Below, piece by piece: positions 32,871-45,445 of a stretch of 64,000 bases of DNA. The translations under genes were made by a program, and so were the position numbers. The DNA lies in the NCBI GenBank assembly GCA_010015655.1, contig ML976660.1, forward strand, positions 658,252 through 722,251. The letters are read 5' to 3'. Every line of letters starts with the position of its first letter. Within the stretch, counting starts at the first letter, position 1. The DNA comes from Bimuria novae-zelandiae CBS 107.79. Its lineage: Eukaryota > Ascomycota > Dothideomycetes > Pleosporales > Didymosphaeriaceae. The notes under the pieces are model-generated. The model did not search any database. It was not told the DNA's origin and saw only the letters and a list, made by a program, of their open reading frames with translations.

Positions 32871-35800
32871 CTATTCGGCGGGCTTAGCGTCGGTGGCAGC
32901 AGCCCTAGGCGCCGCCTTCGACTGCGGTGGGGAGGTAGCCGTAGGGGGTGGAGAGCCAACCTCTTCAGCACCTTCGTTGTCTCCGAGGCTCATGAGCGCA
33001 CTATTGATGGGTCAGCATTGATCGATTGAAGCAGGTTTTATATAACGTACCTGAACGAATTCGCATGAGTCGTATTATCCTTCTCCTTCGGGACAGGAGG
33101 AGTTGTTGTCCGAGATGAAGCTCCAGAATCTGCACCCGCTCCGAAAGCACCCCCGGGACCAAGACCGCGACGTCCACTACCAGAGCGGCCACCAAGCATG
33201 GAGCCTGGACCAAGACCGCTGCTGTTACGACCAGACGAACCCTTGGTCAACTTGCGCAAGTCGTCCATCGCCACACGGCTGTTGAAATCTTGAGGGGGCG
33301 GAATTCCACCTCCCGAGAACGAACGAGCATCGCCACGACCAGGCGGAAGGCGACCACCACGAGAGTTGGCGGCTTGTTGGGCAGCGGCCTGTTGAGCGGC
33401 AGCAGCTTCGGCGTGGATTTGCTGGATTGTCTTCGGTCCCTTGTCGGCTGCCTTGTCGTGCCAGTTTGACTTCCGCAGGTCGATGAGGTCGAGCAACATG
33501 AACTTGAGACGCGATGGTAAGGCCTCCATGTTCATGATCTTCTCTACTCGTTCGAAGTATACTTGCAACATCTTTGGTCCTGCATCAGCCTGTGACATGG
33601 TGGCGCCGACGGTCCGAAGCAACTTCACCAAGCTCTCAATCGCCGATTCATCAGGCAGACCCTCAAAGTCAAGGAGCTTGAGTACGCATTCGTGCATAAT
33701 GCGCAAGGTCAACATGTTGAGCTTGTAAAGCTCGCCGATAAACTGAATCAAACCGAGACCTTTACGCTTGGCAGCGGCTGCAATGTAGTACTCGTCTGAA
33801 AGCAGAGCTGCTTCCTGGTTGTCTCCTTCCGGTTTTGCGGGTAGGTTGACCTCCCATCCCTTCTCGAACTCTTCTTGACAACGGTTGAGGAGGTACTTCC
33901 GGAACAAAGCGCCGCCAACCACAGGCTGTCCGTGCTTGTCTTTGACAGTCTCATCGCGGATGGCCGGGTCCATGGTGTTGAGCATCTTGAAGCAGAACTT
34001 CGCATACATGGAAGACCAATGCTGTTCATCACAGGCCTTCTCGAACGTAAGCTGAATGACTTGCCTAAGAGTGCGACCGTCATCTTCGTTCTTGCTCTGT
34101 CCAGCAATCTCCAGAATCTGGTCGGATATCTTCTCGAACTTTTCAGGTGTCATCTTGTTCAGGGCAGCCTTCACTTTGCGTTGAACCATGTCAGGAGGCA
34201 TGTGACCAGCGGCTGGCTGTTGGGCAACCTGGACCTTCGAATGAGGTGTCCAACCAGTTGCAGACTTCTCGAGGCCTTTGATCTCGATGCCCGATGTTAA
34301 GGGCATTGCGGCTTCCTCCTTCTTATTGGGGGCTTTGTCGCCACGTCGGCTGCCGCGTCCCCGAGAGCTACCAACACGTGGAGAGTTGGGTGCCATCTGC
34401 CCCATATTCTGGAACGAAGAGGTGCGGTTCATCTGTACCGGGAAAGAACCTCCAGGACGGGGTCCAACTAGCTGTGCGAGAGGATTAGTCATCGGGCCTG
34501 CGCGTTGCGACTGCTCAAAGCGCTGAGCAGACGTAGTGCCAGGTGGCAGCGTCCGTCCGCCAGGAGCAGGAAAAGAAGAACCTGTAAAGCTTCCCATGGG
34601 ACCTAGACCACCGCGAGACGGTTGTCGGCCGCCCATGCCAGATGGTGGGCCACGAGCAGACTTGGGTCCTGCAGATTCAGAAGAGTCGCCCACGGTCTCT
34701 TTGAGTTTCATATCCCAATCCACAGCAGGCTTTTCCTTGAAGATCTCTTGGAACTGAAGCAAGAACGAGGGCTCGTACACCTTTCCCTTGGATTTGGTTC
34801 CAACGTTGAGGGCTGGATTTGGAGAAAGGATTCCCTCGGGGTACTTGACTAGCTCGCTTTGCACTTGGAGGAAGCGAGCTGACTTGAGTGACATCATACC
34901 TGGCGTAGGCGCAGGCGGTTCGACGGACTTGTGCGTGTCCAGTTTGAGGTGAGAAGGCTTCGGTTTTGTTGCTCCAGCTGATTTAGGCTGGCCGGGAGGA
35001 GTCACGGTTGGCTCAGCAGGCGGTGCAGGTGCCGCGGGGGCTTCTGTCGTAGTCTCCGTCTGGTATGCAGCAGGTCCGAATTGCGTATTCTTCTTTAAGC
35101 TGGCAAAGGCTTCCTGGTTCGCCTTCTCGCGTTCAGCTTTCTGCTCTGGAGTCTCCGCCGTTCGAGCGGCTTCGAGCGCTTCGGCCTCGCGCTCAGCCTG
35201 CTTCATGCGCTCATCTGCAGCCTTCGCCTCCTCGGCTTCGCGAGCCTTCGCCTCTTCAGCTTTACGCTTCTTCTCTTCCGCATACTTGCGTTCACGCTCT
35301 TGTTCCTCCTTCTCGGCGCGCTCCATCTCTTCGATCATGCCTATACACAGTTAGGGCTGATATGATACTATACCACAGGCAAGACTTACGCTCCATCTCC
35401 TCTTCCTGTTTGCGCTTTTCTTCCTCTGCCTTGCGCTTGGCTTCTTCCTCCTGCAACTTGGCAGCCTCAGCGGCTTCCTTTTCTTTGGCTTCTTTCTCTG
35501 CTTGAGCCTTGGCAGCTGCGTCAGCCTCCTCCTTCTCCTTCCGAGCCTTCTCCTCGGCTTCCTTGGCTTCGACAGCCTTCTTCTTATCTTCGTCTTCCTT
35601 CTGACCAGCGCCCTGCAGTTGTTGTTGGAATTGCTTGATGAAGTCGGCCTTCACGTCGCTCGCAGATTTACCTGCGGCGCTCTCGGCGCGGCTGTGCGTG
35701 GACTCTGGTCGAGGAGGAGGGGTAGGCGTGGCTACGATAGCAGGAGACTTAGACGGAGCAGGCGGTTGAGCAGGGGAAGCTGGCTTCTTGGTATTGAAGT

Positions 35801-37569
35801 CGACGACCTGGCCATCGGCCGTCTTGATCTACAAATGCGTTAGAGAAAAATGTCTTAGATCAAAAAAAAAAAAACAATGCTTACCACGATGGCCTTGCTC
35901 TTAGTCTTGGGTGGTATGGAAAAGGACGAGCCCGGAGCTGGACTGCCCGATGGAGCACTCGGCGTCTGCGATACATGGCTCACGTTGGTCATGGCGGGCG
36001 TTGACGGCTGCTGAGCAGCGGATGGCGGCCGCTCAGACATGTTGGACGGCGTCCGCGACATGCCCTGCGCTTGTGGCGGTTGTGCATACCCAGGAACAGG
36101 GTAAGGCTGCGGGGGGTAGCCACCACGGCCGGGAGACGCCGGGACACCCGGGTAATGCATGCCCTGTGACATTCCGTAGTTCTGGCCAGGATAGTTCTGA
36201 CCATAATATCCGTTGTACGGGTCTAAGGCTTGTGGCGGACCGTACATAGCCTGTGTTTGTTGAATTTCGGTCAGAAATTGTTCATTCATGTACTGCGAAG
36301 AAAATGGCGGATTGACGGGATCAAAGAGATTGCTGTACAACGACGAGCCGCGACGCTCCCGTGAGCTCGGTTGCTTCGTGACTGTCGAAGGTACAGGACA
36401 AGACTGAGAAGAATTCTGTGTCCGAGGCGCTTGCGTCGGCTGAGCCGATGTGCAAAGCTCGGACACGGGCGAAACAACAGAGATAGTAGAAGAAATACGA
36501 ACCGGTTGCTGAAACGGCTGTTGAGGGTAATTGTAACCGCTGTAGTTAGCCTGTTGATGTATCGCAGCTGGGGCGATCGCGGGCGATCGGTTTGCTCGAA
36601 ATGGAGAGCTTGGGTGCATCTGTGGCTGGAAGGTAGGTGCCATGTTAGGTCCGCGGGGTTGGTTAGGCAGGGCGCGGAAAGGTTGAGGAGAGGCGCCTGG
36701 ATGCATAGGCGGGTAGTTATTATATCTCTGAGTCCCGCGGCCGCCACCGTTAGGAGGGAACCCACGGTTCATGTTCGGGTTGCTCATGTCACTGTGCGCG
36801 GACTGTGAAGACTCGCGGCGCAGGTGCTGGGCCTGGGGCAGCGAGCTCGGTTGTGTGGGGAGTGAAATGGGCTGTGACTTGGCGCAGGTTAGAAAAGTCG
36901 AATCTCAATCAAAAAACGGTGCACGGGCGCTTTCACACAACTTACATTTGAGTCGGCACTACCACTGCCGTTGCCGCCGAACACCAGGCCGGGCCGGGTC
37001 GGCAGATTGTCTGGCTTGCCGCCACTCGAGATGGGCGTAGGGATCGGAGACGGCGAGTGCGCGGGCGACGCGACACGCGGGTTTTGGGCCTGCGGGTTCA
37101 GATTCTGACCCTGCGGGTGCGGGACGGCGTGTGAAGGCGCAGGTGAACCAGCAAGCGAGCCGAAAGTGAGATTCGAGGGCGCACGCGAGTTCGGCGCCGG
37201 CCCACCGTTGGGAATGTAGCCACTGGTGCCTGCGGCGCTAATCGTCACTGACGACTTGCGGCTGTGGTCGCCCTGTGAAGCGGCGCCGTTGGCGATGGTA
37301 GGGCCCATAGCGGGGACTGCTGGCTTGATAGAGTTGCCATTCACGGGTGAGATGCTCCTGCCATGTTGCTGTCCACCCACCACAATAGGCGCGGCGCTGT
37401 TCGCGATCGGGGGCGATTTGGTCGCGTTGGCGTACGAGCTGCGTGCGGTGGGTGCGGCCTGACCAGCGGCCACGGCGGACGATCCAGAGGAGGACGAGTT
37501 CGCGGGGGCAGAAGGCTTCGAGGCGGCAACAGTCGGCGGGTTCTGCGCGTTCGTGGAGGTGGATGTCAT
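32871..37569 (-). CDS. TIF4631: Translation initiation factor eIF4G
   Basis: Five exons (36946-37569, 35885-36871, 35390-35828, 33051-35340, 32871-33000) encode 1,489 residues. eIF4G is the cytoplasmic scaffold that joins cap-bound eIF4E, the helicase eIF4A and poly(A)-binding protein to the 43S complex. About 550 N-terminal residues are disordered, rich in Pro, Ser, Gln, Asn and Gly. A Lys/Glu/Ala-rich helical stretch follows (about 600-780). The eIF4E-binding motif YEPSFLL (Y-x4-L-hydrophobic) lies near 871. The MIF4G domain begins near KVKAALNKMTPEKFEKI (about 1070) and includes DEQHWSSMYAKFCFKML. The tail is Arg/Gly/Ser-rich, ending in a short exon; there is no MA3 domain, as usual in fungi. 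The large N-terminal exons have no initiator alternative better than 37569. Confidence 0.95.
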
Positions 37570-38689
37570 TAGAGAGGTCGCTTTGGGGTCGGCCGAGCGT
37601 GTCGTGCTGTTGAGAGAGAAGAGTAGGCGCGCGACGGGCGTGACGGCGGTCGGGTGCCCAAATTAACGAGACCGGCTGCGAAATTAGGAGCGCTGGAGGG
37701 CGGCTCGAAAGGAACGGTGTCGGGAGCGAACGGGGCGTTCGGGCTCTCCTGGTGGGAAAAGGGCACTGGGCTGTCGACGCTGCGAAGAGCAAGCGGACGG
37801 CGTCAGATGGCCTGGAATGGGGATCGAGCAGGAAATCTGCGATCCAGTAGCAAGCGCCTCGTAAAATTGAGGCCGCTGCGGGATGTGTGGTGTTGGTTCT
37901 CAGATGAGAAAGGGTTGGAGAGGAGACGAGCGGCGCTGCTGAGGCAAGACAATTTTTGGTTGTTCGACCGGGTCCAAGCGAGGCGGCCAGGGATCTATCC
38001 CAACCCAACACCTCAGCAGCTTATTATGACTCGCTGCACCATTGTTTGCCTGCTGCGCTGCGCTATTCAGCACTGCTCTGCTGTCGCTGCTTGCTGGCCA
38101 ACATCTACAATTGCCTGGTCGTGCCTTCCCTCTGCTCTGGGGGCGCGCCTGCCTGGTGCAGCGAGGAGGAAGGCACGAAGGCGGAGCTCGGCTGCGTCAC
38201 ACACACACACATGCACATGCAGACTTGACGTGAGCCTGCGCATCTGCAACGAGGAGAAGTACGTGCTGGACGTCGCTTCCACCAGCCTTATGAGCAAACA
38301 TGACTCTAGGTCCCGTCCCTGCCCTGTGCAGCACATGCTCCATGCCGACCCGATAGTCGGGAGATTCATTCAAACAGATCACGCTGTTTCGCCCCAGTTT
38401 GTCCCCAGCGTTGTACCGTCTCGGAAGCGCATCAGCCTCGAGCAGCGAGACAAAGCTCCCTTACTAAACATCCTTTGAGCCCCTGCGCCTTTTGATAAAA
38501 GTACCAAGTGCCTCTTGCAATCCATAGCATTGACAGCGACGCGGCAGCGTAATGACGACGAACGCGCGAAATGCCTATTCTCTGTGATCCATGTCCGTCT
38601 TAAGTCCGCCAGAGCAGCCAATCATAGCGTTGGCGACGAGAATTGCCCCTATTCCGAGCAATCGATAAGGCGTGTTTCGTCGCCAACTA
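37570..38689. other. eIF4G upstream region
   Basis: 1.1 kb upstream of eIF4G. A long plus-strand frame (37654-38478) runs through it but is low-complexity and antisense to the promoter. A short CA repeat lies near 38199-38215. No gene is called. Confidence 0.45.
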
Positions 38690-38942
38690 CAGTCAACCCT
38701 CGGAATAAGCAAGTATACGGCATAAGCAAAGCGCCAAGTCACGTGTAACTAAGCCTATATAGGCTATAAACTAGCTTAAATAGGAAATAACTAACGCACT
38801 TTTCGGTAAAATATTTTAAAATTCTGCTTATATAATACGCTTATATAAGACGATACCTAAGACCCGCTAAAATAAGCAAAATCTTCGAGTATAAGCAAAA
38901 AAAACTGGCACCATATCGCTTGCTTATGCCGAGGGTTGACTG
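38690..38942. mobile_element. MITE, 253 bp, with 24-bp TIRs and TA duplications
   Basis: The left end reads CAGTCAACCCTCGGAATAAG and the right end is its inverse, matching over about 24 bp with one mismatch (A/C at position 15). TA flanks both sides (38688-38689 and 38943-38944). The interior is very AT-rich and has no coding capacity. Size, TIRs and TA target make it a miniature inverted-repeat element of the Tc1/mariner-pogo group; CAGT-starting ends of this kind are common in Fot1/pogo families. A full-length partner is not in the window, and these ends differ from those of the 11.8 kb element. Confidence 0.9.
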
Positions 38943-39047
38943 TATATCTCCTCTACCCTATATGCTTATTAAATCCTTCTAGAAGGGCAGTTAATTGATT
39001 GTGGCACACATCAACTTCACTCTTGTCTGGACATCTTCTGTGACTTT

Positions 39048-39103
39048 AGACTTCAGTACGTCCGTGATTGCGCGTTACGAACGTTACGGACGTGCTGAAG
39101 TCT
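39048..39103. repeat. Inverted repeat, 18-bp arms, 20-nt loop
   Basis: Arms AGACTTCAGTACGTCCGT (39048-39065) and ACGGACGTGCTGAAGTCT (39086-39103) are reverse complements apart from one position. They enclose gattgcgcgttacgaacgtt. It could be a very small transposon relic or a protein-binding palindrome; neither is shown. Confidence 0.85.
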
Positions 39104-40137
39104 CCAAATGTGGAAGAAAACAGCATCATTCCGACAACGCGCATGGCCCCAGTGAAGGATTAATCCACCACTATCCCCGATAGTCAATTGCACTGGGTTT
39201 CGGCATACATCTACAAACTTCAAGATTTATAACGGACATTTGTAGAGGTAGGCGACCCTTCACTTGCACATGGTTCAACCTCACAAATGTCATGGATATC
39301 GGCATCGACAATGCCCCTGTGAACTGTGTGGCAGGCTGACGTTGGCTCGGTGAAACAAACTGGGAAGACGTCCGCACACATTGCATCCCGAGGCCAAGGC
39401 ACTCCACGAATCACAAAGCTGGGCGGCCTATCTCTCTGAATTGGCGTAGTTGCAGCAGCAGCACACTAGGAATATACGGATGCGAACGGCTTTGGATGAG
39501 CTGAGTGTAACTGTATCTCCGTCTGCATAAGCTAGGCTGGACGGTTCGAGTACGTTGTGGTGTTTCGTAAGTCAAGGGTGTGACTCGGCTTGCAACTGTG
39601 ACTGAAGGTGATGACAGATAGACGGCATGTGGTAGCTTGCGACAATTGCTCGCCGTTTTTTCCAACCATCGCGCCGTCGCTTCTCGCTCAGCCTTTGCTT
39701 TACCCCGCTCTCAAATTTCACTTCGAATCGTAAGAGTTGGAGAGGAAAGGTGACTGCCTATGTGGCAGCTAGACATGTTCAACGAACCGACCAGTCAAAG
39801 TCGCAAAGCTCGGCTTCGCTCACCGTGCATTTGACCTGCTCTTCTGTGAGTACATACGCTATTGAGTGGCTAAGCAAGGCTGCCCAGTGTACCAGCACTA
39901 CGTGTAGATGCCCTACCACTGGCGGCACTGTCGGGAATCAGCAGCAATCGCGTGCAGGACACCACCTTCGGGCACTAAGAACGCCTCCCAACGCCTTTTG
40001 ATCCTTGGTCGGCCGACAACGGGTCTGATCCGGAGAAAATAGAGGTAGGCCGCCGTAGAATGCCATCATAGGTGTGGTTGACCTCTTGCTATTGCATCGG
40101 CAAACAAAGAGGGCAGGCGCTCTGAAGATAAGGAGAG

Positions 40138-40223
40138 CACAGCGTACATGCGTTGCACGCCAGTACCTTGGTATGGAAAGCACAGCGTACATGCGTTGCA
40201 CGCCAGTACCTTGGTATGGAAAG
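40138..40223. repeat. 43-bp perfect tandem duplication
   Basis: The unit beginning CACAGCGTACATGCGTTGCA occurs twice with no difference (40138-40180 and 40181-40223). Identity of the copies suggests a recent event or a collapsed variable-number repeat. Confidence 0.95.
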
Positions 40224-43200
40224 ACACCACTGCTCCAGTTGCGCTGCTCGCATTAGAAGCCTGAATGTGTGCTATGCGCTCTCTAGTAGCTCATGGTACG
40301 AAGGAAGCGAGCGAACGAAAGGGCACTCCAGAGCTGTGCGTGGAGCATGGTTCCGAGGTTCCAATTGTGAAGCCTACACGTGACCTCGTATTTATCCCAC
40401 CAGTCGTGCCGAATGCAGCATTCACTCCGGTCTCAAATAGGCAACCGTTTGTCATTACGCCAGACCACTTTCGCACCAATCCAAGAATGGGAGGAATGGC
40501 ACACCGTTATCCATCGGGACTTCCCGCAGACGCTCTCCAGACCCCACGAAGATGGTTCTCATGTTGCTGTGTGCACTGAACAAGTGCGAATGATGTCCGC
40601 TCATACGAGCGCTTCGCTCGGTGCTTACACTTTGGTATCGCGCGGTTTCGAGGAAAACAGTGACATGTAACCGACCCCGGGTCTTGCGCCCACCCATTTC
40701 ATAGGAACGACGTTCCGATGAGCCTCCTCTAGTACGCCTGTACCCCTACTGTTCCTGCACCACACGGACATTTACTACCTAGGTAGAGCGCACTAGCCTC
40801 CAACTATCTTCCGGCCAGCAAGTCACGGTTATGCCGTCAATCCATGGATGCGAATCAAGGTACGGACATGCAAAAGCAGCGAACAACTTGTCCCCACATC
40901 TTGAACACAACAACAAGCACAGATCAAGCTCGCGAAGTCGGCGCCGATGCTGAAAAGAGGGGCGCGTATTCGACTTGGCCTCAACGTTCAGCTTCCTTTC
41001 GCTCGCGTAGCTTCAACCCTTGCTCATGTTACATAACTTACCCCGTCGATACTTGCGGAGTAATAGCAAAACGATGAACAACGCATCAAGCACCATGCAC
41101 ACTGCCACAAACCTTATCGCTTCAGTATGACCCTGGAGCAGAACATGACCAGATCTCATGTGCGTAAGAACGAAGCACCTTGTTCCCAGCCCACCGATAT
41201 TCGAGCGCCTTCTCGAAACCGCCTGGCAGAAGTCTGCACCCCAAATCTTCCCATTCGTGCGGTAACGGCTGCTAGCACAAACCGCATCGCACACGCTCAG
41301 CCTGCAATTAAGCCTAAGATCTGCAGCAAGGCCAGCGCCGGCGCCTTCAGAAATCATCCGCGGCTCTCCAGCTTCTTCCTGACTAACCCATGACCCTGCC
41401 CATCGCACCGCATCGCTCACACCTTGCAGCAAGCTTGCATCGTGCAGCACTATTGCAGGCCAAGCCAAGCATTGTAGCCGCACTCAATTTCTCACCACTT
41501 CCAATCTATCAGATCAGCACAGGCCACCGAGATCCGTTGGCCGCAGGACCAGCAAAGCACCGGTGTGATATATGCACCACAACAACTCTATCCAACGTTA
41601 AGCTGTAGAGCCCCAGACGTTCGTCAGGTGCTATGCAGCCACATCCGTATACCTACAGCTCCCCAGCACATCCTTCACACTCTATCCCCGCACTCATCTA
41701 TCGACCCTGCTTCCATTACCCCCATCTTGCTTCCATGCGTGCTGCAGGTTCCTTCCTGCATTTGCATGTTCACACCCGAATCCTTCCCTATCCCACTCTA
41801 TTCCCTTTCCCCGCAAAATCTTACCCTCGAATCAGATATTGTCCGGCGAAAGGGCCCGCTTAGCTCGCTGCACGACGAACCGATGGTTGACTGATGGGCC
41901 CAATTTATCCATATGATGGAAGGCTGCATGGAAGGCGGTTCCTGCGCTCGCAGGAGCCGGATGGCGTCTGGGGTAAGTGTGGAGTTAGATTGGGTTTTGT
42001 GCTGGTCATGTGGAGGGCGGCCAGGGCCCGCAGGGAAAATCAGGCGTACGTGCCAATCGGGATGGCGTGGAAGAGGTTTGGAAGCCCAAGCTGAGGTTCG
42101 ATGCATGGGCTGACAGGTCTGTAACCGTATGTTGTAGGATAGTCGGAGGCATGAGTGCGAACCGTAGGCACGACACACGACAGGAGTCTACACTTACGGG
42201 TGGAATGGAAGTGGAGATTCCAGGGACGAGGGCGTGCTTAGACGGTAGGCGTTGGTAGGCAGCAGGGGGCTGATGGTCAGTATTGGCGAGTAGGCTCGAG
42301 CGAAGCTAAGTGCTTTCATCCAGATGTCTGGACGCGATGTACCAATGTAACTTTCCCGTCCAAGAGCGTCTCTCTGATCTTGTGACCCACAGCCTCAGAG
42401 CCTCCTCTGTGCCCTCGCCTTCGCCTCCTCACCCACCAGTCCAAAGTACGTCTGTCGCCACTAAACTCGCACCATCTTCCTCACCCACCACATGCACTTC
42501 TACCCAAATCCCACTCCCAACCGTGCTGCTGCTGTGTTGCCCACGCCTATCACCTGTAGTGTACCATCGCTTGGATATACCGCCCCCAGCGCCTGCATCC
42601 CACCCCACACCCCCAGCCCAATACAGCGCCAGACCGTGACCATATTCCCGCCGTCAATCTCCCCTCCCCTACCTACCCATTGGCTAGCCTACCATCGCCA
42701 AGCGCTACGTACCTACGCGCGCATGCAGGACTTGCGGGTCTCCAAAATGCGGAAGAAACCGAACTATACGATGGAATTTCAATCAGATGACCATGCAACG
42801 TTTACACGGTATGAGGTAAAGACGGACGCTGCGCTTAGTGTGCGCAAACTGCTGGGCAAGGAGACGAACAAGTGGGCCGGAAGTCATCCGAAGTGCGGGA
42901 AAACAGCCTGCGGATAACGTCGAGCCCTTCCGGCCTTCGAACAATATGTCAGGAACGCTATGTCGGGCCTGAAACAACACATGAGGATCTGAACTCGCGT
43001 ATGTACACATGATGATCTTGTTTGTTTGTAGCTATGGTAATTGGATATCGCTGTGGGGTATCATTACTTCGTATTTAGATTCGTAGAATTTTTTTACAAT
43101 GTGTCGATGTAAATATGTTTCCCAAACAATATGTCGGCGACGCTGTAACCGAACGAACAGCAGTCCGCAAATCAAGGAAGTCGAAGGGAAGTGGAGGGGC

Positions 43201-43782
43201 GGGACGAATGCGAGAGGCGTTCGCGGTTGCGTTGTGGTATCGGAAGAATACAAGTCCGCCACTCCCAAGTCCGAGCATCGACAAGATGGTGTGTGTTGGG
43301 CACAACCCCATCCTCAGTTCCTCCACTCATTCGCACTCGATGGAAGAATAACAAAAACAACGTAGGTACAAGAAGAGTGTGCTAGCTGCGCCTTTAGGCA
43401 TCAGCGTGGGAAAATAATCCATCAATGGAACAGTGCATGAAAGTCCATCCGGGATGATCCGCTCGCATTGATAGCAAGTGGAATAAGGCGTGTGGAAAAA
43501 CATCGGGCGAAACTCCGAAACCCGTCCGCCTTGAAATTGAGAAAGGGGCCGCAAAAACCCGCTCAGGGCTCCAAAACGCAACACGCACGAAGAAGTATGA
43601 AACAGCCACCAGGGTTGCGAACAAAAGCAACAAACACGCCAATGACAGCGAACAGGGCTGCGATCGGTACCGCAGCAATCCAAAAAGCTCATGTCCCATC
43701 CTGTCATAATTCGTCTTAAGCTTTTCTAGACATTGAAGACAGCCTGTCTTCACCCCATGTCCTGAATACGCGGAAGCACGAC

Positions 43783-45445
43783 TCAGTAATGGCTGTCGTG
43801 GTCGTGGTCGTGACTAGCAATCTCAATGACTTCTCCCAAGATGGCTCCTGCGCCGCTGTAGTGGTCTGATTGCGCCGAATCATTCCGTAGGTAGGAGTTC
43901 TGAAAAGAGGTCATATGATGTGGCGCACTTAGTTGAGGCATCGCAAAGCTTTGTGGTGTTACGAGCGGAGAGCTCGTATATGTTGGGAAGGTCGCCGTTT
44001 GCGGTGTGGTCACACTGCGGCTTGGCGTGTAGTGCGAGCTTAATTCGATGCGTCGCGGAACGTTGTTGGAGAACGAGCGCATCCGTGAGGAGCTAGCCTG
44101 GAAGCCCGGTACAGGTGAGTAAGAATAGCCAAGACCATAAGGGAGATGACTGCTGGGGTCGTGAGAGCTGGTCAAGCTGTCACCACCATTATAGCTCATG
44201 CTTGCTCTAAGAGGTGTAGAGAGAGATTCTGCACAGCTTCTTGCAAGGCGGTCGGCGTGTAAGGATAGCCGCGGGATGCTATGATGGGCAGCGTAAGCCG
44301 GCGATGTTGTGATGGAAGAGGAGAAAGGGTTGGAAGTTCGAGGACTAGTATCCAGCCCATTAGAAGGGAACCCAAAAGATGAATCTCCATGTGTGGAGAT
44401 TGGGGACAGAGTATCAGTGGCTGATTGTGGAGGTGTGAATGCGAAGCCTCCGAAGGCAGGGGTGATTCCGGTAGGTGACATATGGGAGTCCACGGGTCCT
44501 CGCCTCAAAGTATCGATGCTTAGGGGTCGCATCATGTTCCCTTCGGGGAAGCTCGGTGTATACGACCCGGGAGAAGCGAGCGGTGTCCCAAGACCGTGTG
44601 TATTGCCAAAGGGTGAGTGGAGAGCTGAGGCCATGTCAAAATCCTCGGGCAGCGCCCTTGATCGCATCATGCGTTCACGGTCGTCACTTGTAAGTCGCTT
44701 GAGCTTCGCTCTCCTGATCGAGGGTCAGCGAGTTGCAATCGGTCTCGTCATGATGTGCCTACCTGTTCTGGAACCAGACCTGCACTTGTCGAGGGCTTAG
44801 ACCCGGGATCTCACGTGCCAATCGCTCACGGTGAGCAGCATCAGGATGAGCTTGACGCGCAAATTCGCTCATGAGGAATCGTGTTTGATTGTGCGTGAGC
44901 CTGAATCTCTTCATCTTCCGTTTCTGAGCGCGGATCTCAGCGGCTGTCATAGGAGGCTTCTCTTCGTCCTTGGGCATGTCATCGTCGTCATCACCGTCGT
45001 CTTCCTTCTCTTCAGTGATGATCTCGTCGCCTTCAGTCTTGATGTCATCTGCGCTAAGACCATCGTTGGGCGATGGTGGTGTCATCCTCGATACGGGGCT
45101 TGCGGGTGCTGAGCCACCAAAGGTGACAGTCGGCATGTCGCTCGCATCGACTTCATCGATGCTGCTAATGCTGATTCGCTCTCGTGCTGGCGAATCAGCA
45201 TGTTTGCCGTCAAGGGCATAGGGAAAGCTCTTGTGAGTTCGTAGCAGAGGCCGCTTCAAGTCGAAGTTGTGACCGTGCACCTCTGCCTGCAGCAGTGCCA
45301 TGTCGCTCTCAGAGGGTGCAGAAGTATTCTCCAAGGATTTGATATCCGTTGTTTGCCACTCGTTGTCTGCAGGAGTCGTCCTATACGCAGACATGCGCGG
45401 CGAGCTAGGCGGAGAGAGAGGGATGAAGAGGTTTCCGTCCACCAT
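43783..45445 (-). CDS. HTF1: Homeobox transcription factor, HTF1/HOX2 type
   Basis: Two exons (44763-45445 and 43783-44713) encode 537 residues. The homeodomain spans about residues 177-236: MKRFRLTHNQTRFLMSEFAR, then GLSPRQVQVWFQNRRAKLKR. The 49-nt intron falls inside it, between the two arginines of QNRR, and only the acceptor ATCAG restores both. Upstream are a MAPK-like Ser/Pro-rich N-terminus (PLSPPSSPR) and an acidic run (EEKEDDGDDDDD). The C-terminal half is Ser/Pro/Thr-rich and ends HDHDHDSHY. It is a nuclear DNA-binding regulator. The extended match around the homeodomain (ARQAHPDAAHRERL, LTSDDRERMMRSRALP) fits the Htf1/Hox2 orthologues, which in Magnaporthe and Fusarium are needed for conidium formation; that role is inferred for this species. 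Confidence 0.87.

Larger units (their letters stand above)
38943..43782. other. Gene-poor region
   Basis: 4.8 kb with many short frames on both strands and none with a recognised domain or matching splice partners. It holds an 18-bp hairpin (39048-39103), a 43-bp tandem duplication (40138-40223), a pyrimidine-rich tract around 41630-41830 and 42400-42700, and the 3' UTR of the homeobox gene at its right end. Confidence 0.5.

Noticed and set aside
37654..38478. 274-codon plus-strand frame upstream of eIF4G
   Set aside because: Low-complexity, Arg/Ser-rich text antisense to the eIF4G promoter with a CA repeat inside. Looks like chance in GC-rich DNA.
41013..41483. 156-codon minus-strand frame
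   Set aside because: No domain or splice support; composition is like the surrounding spacer.
43327..43753. 119-126-codon minus-strand frames below the homeobox gene
   Set aside because: They lie in its 3' UTR, overlap each other in different frames and lack any domain.
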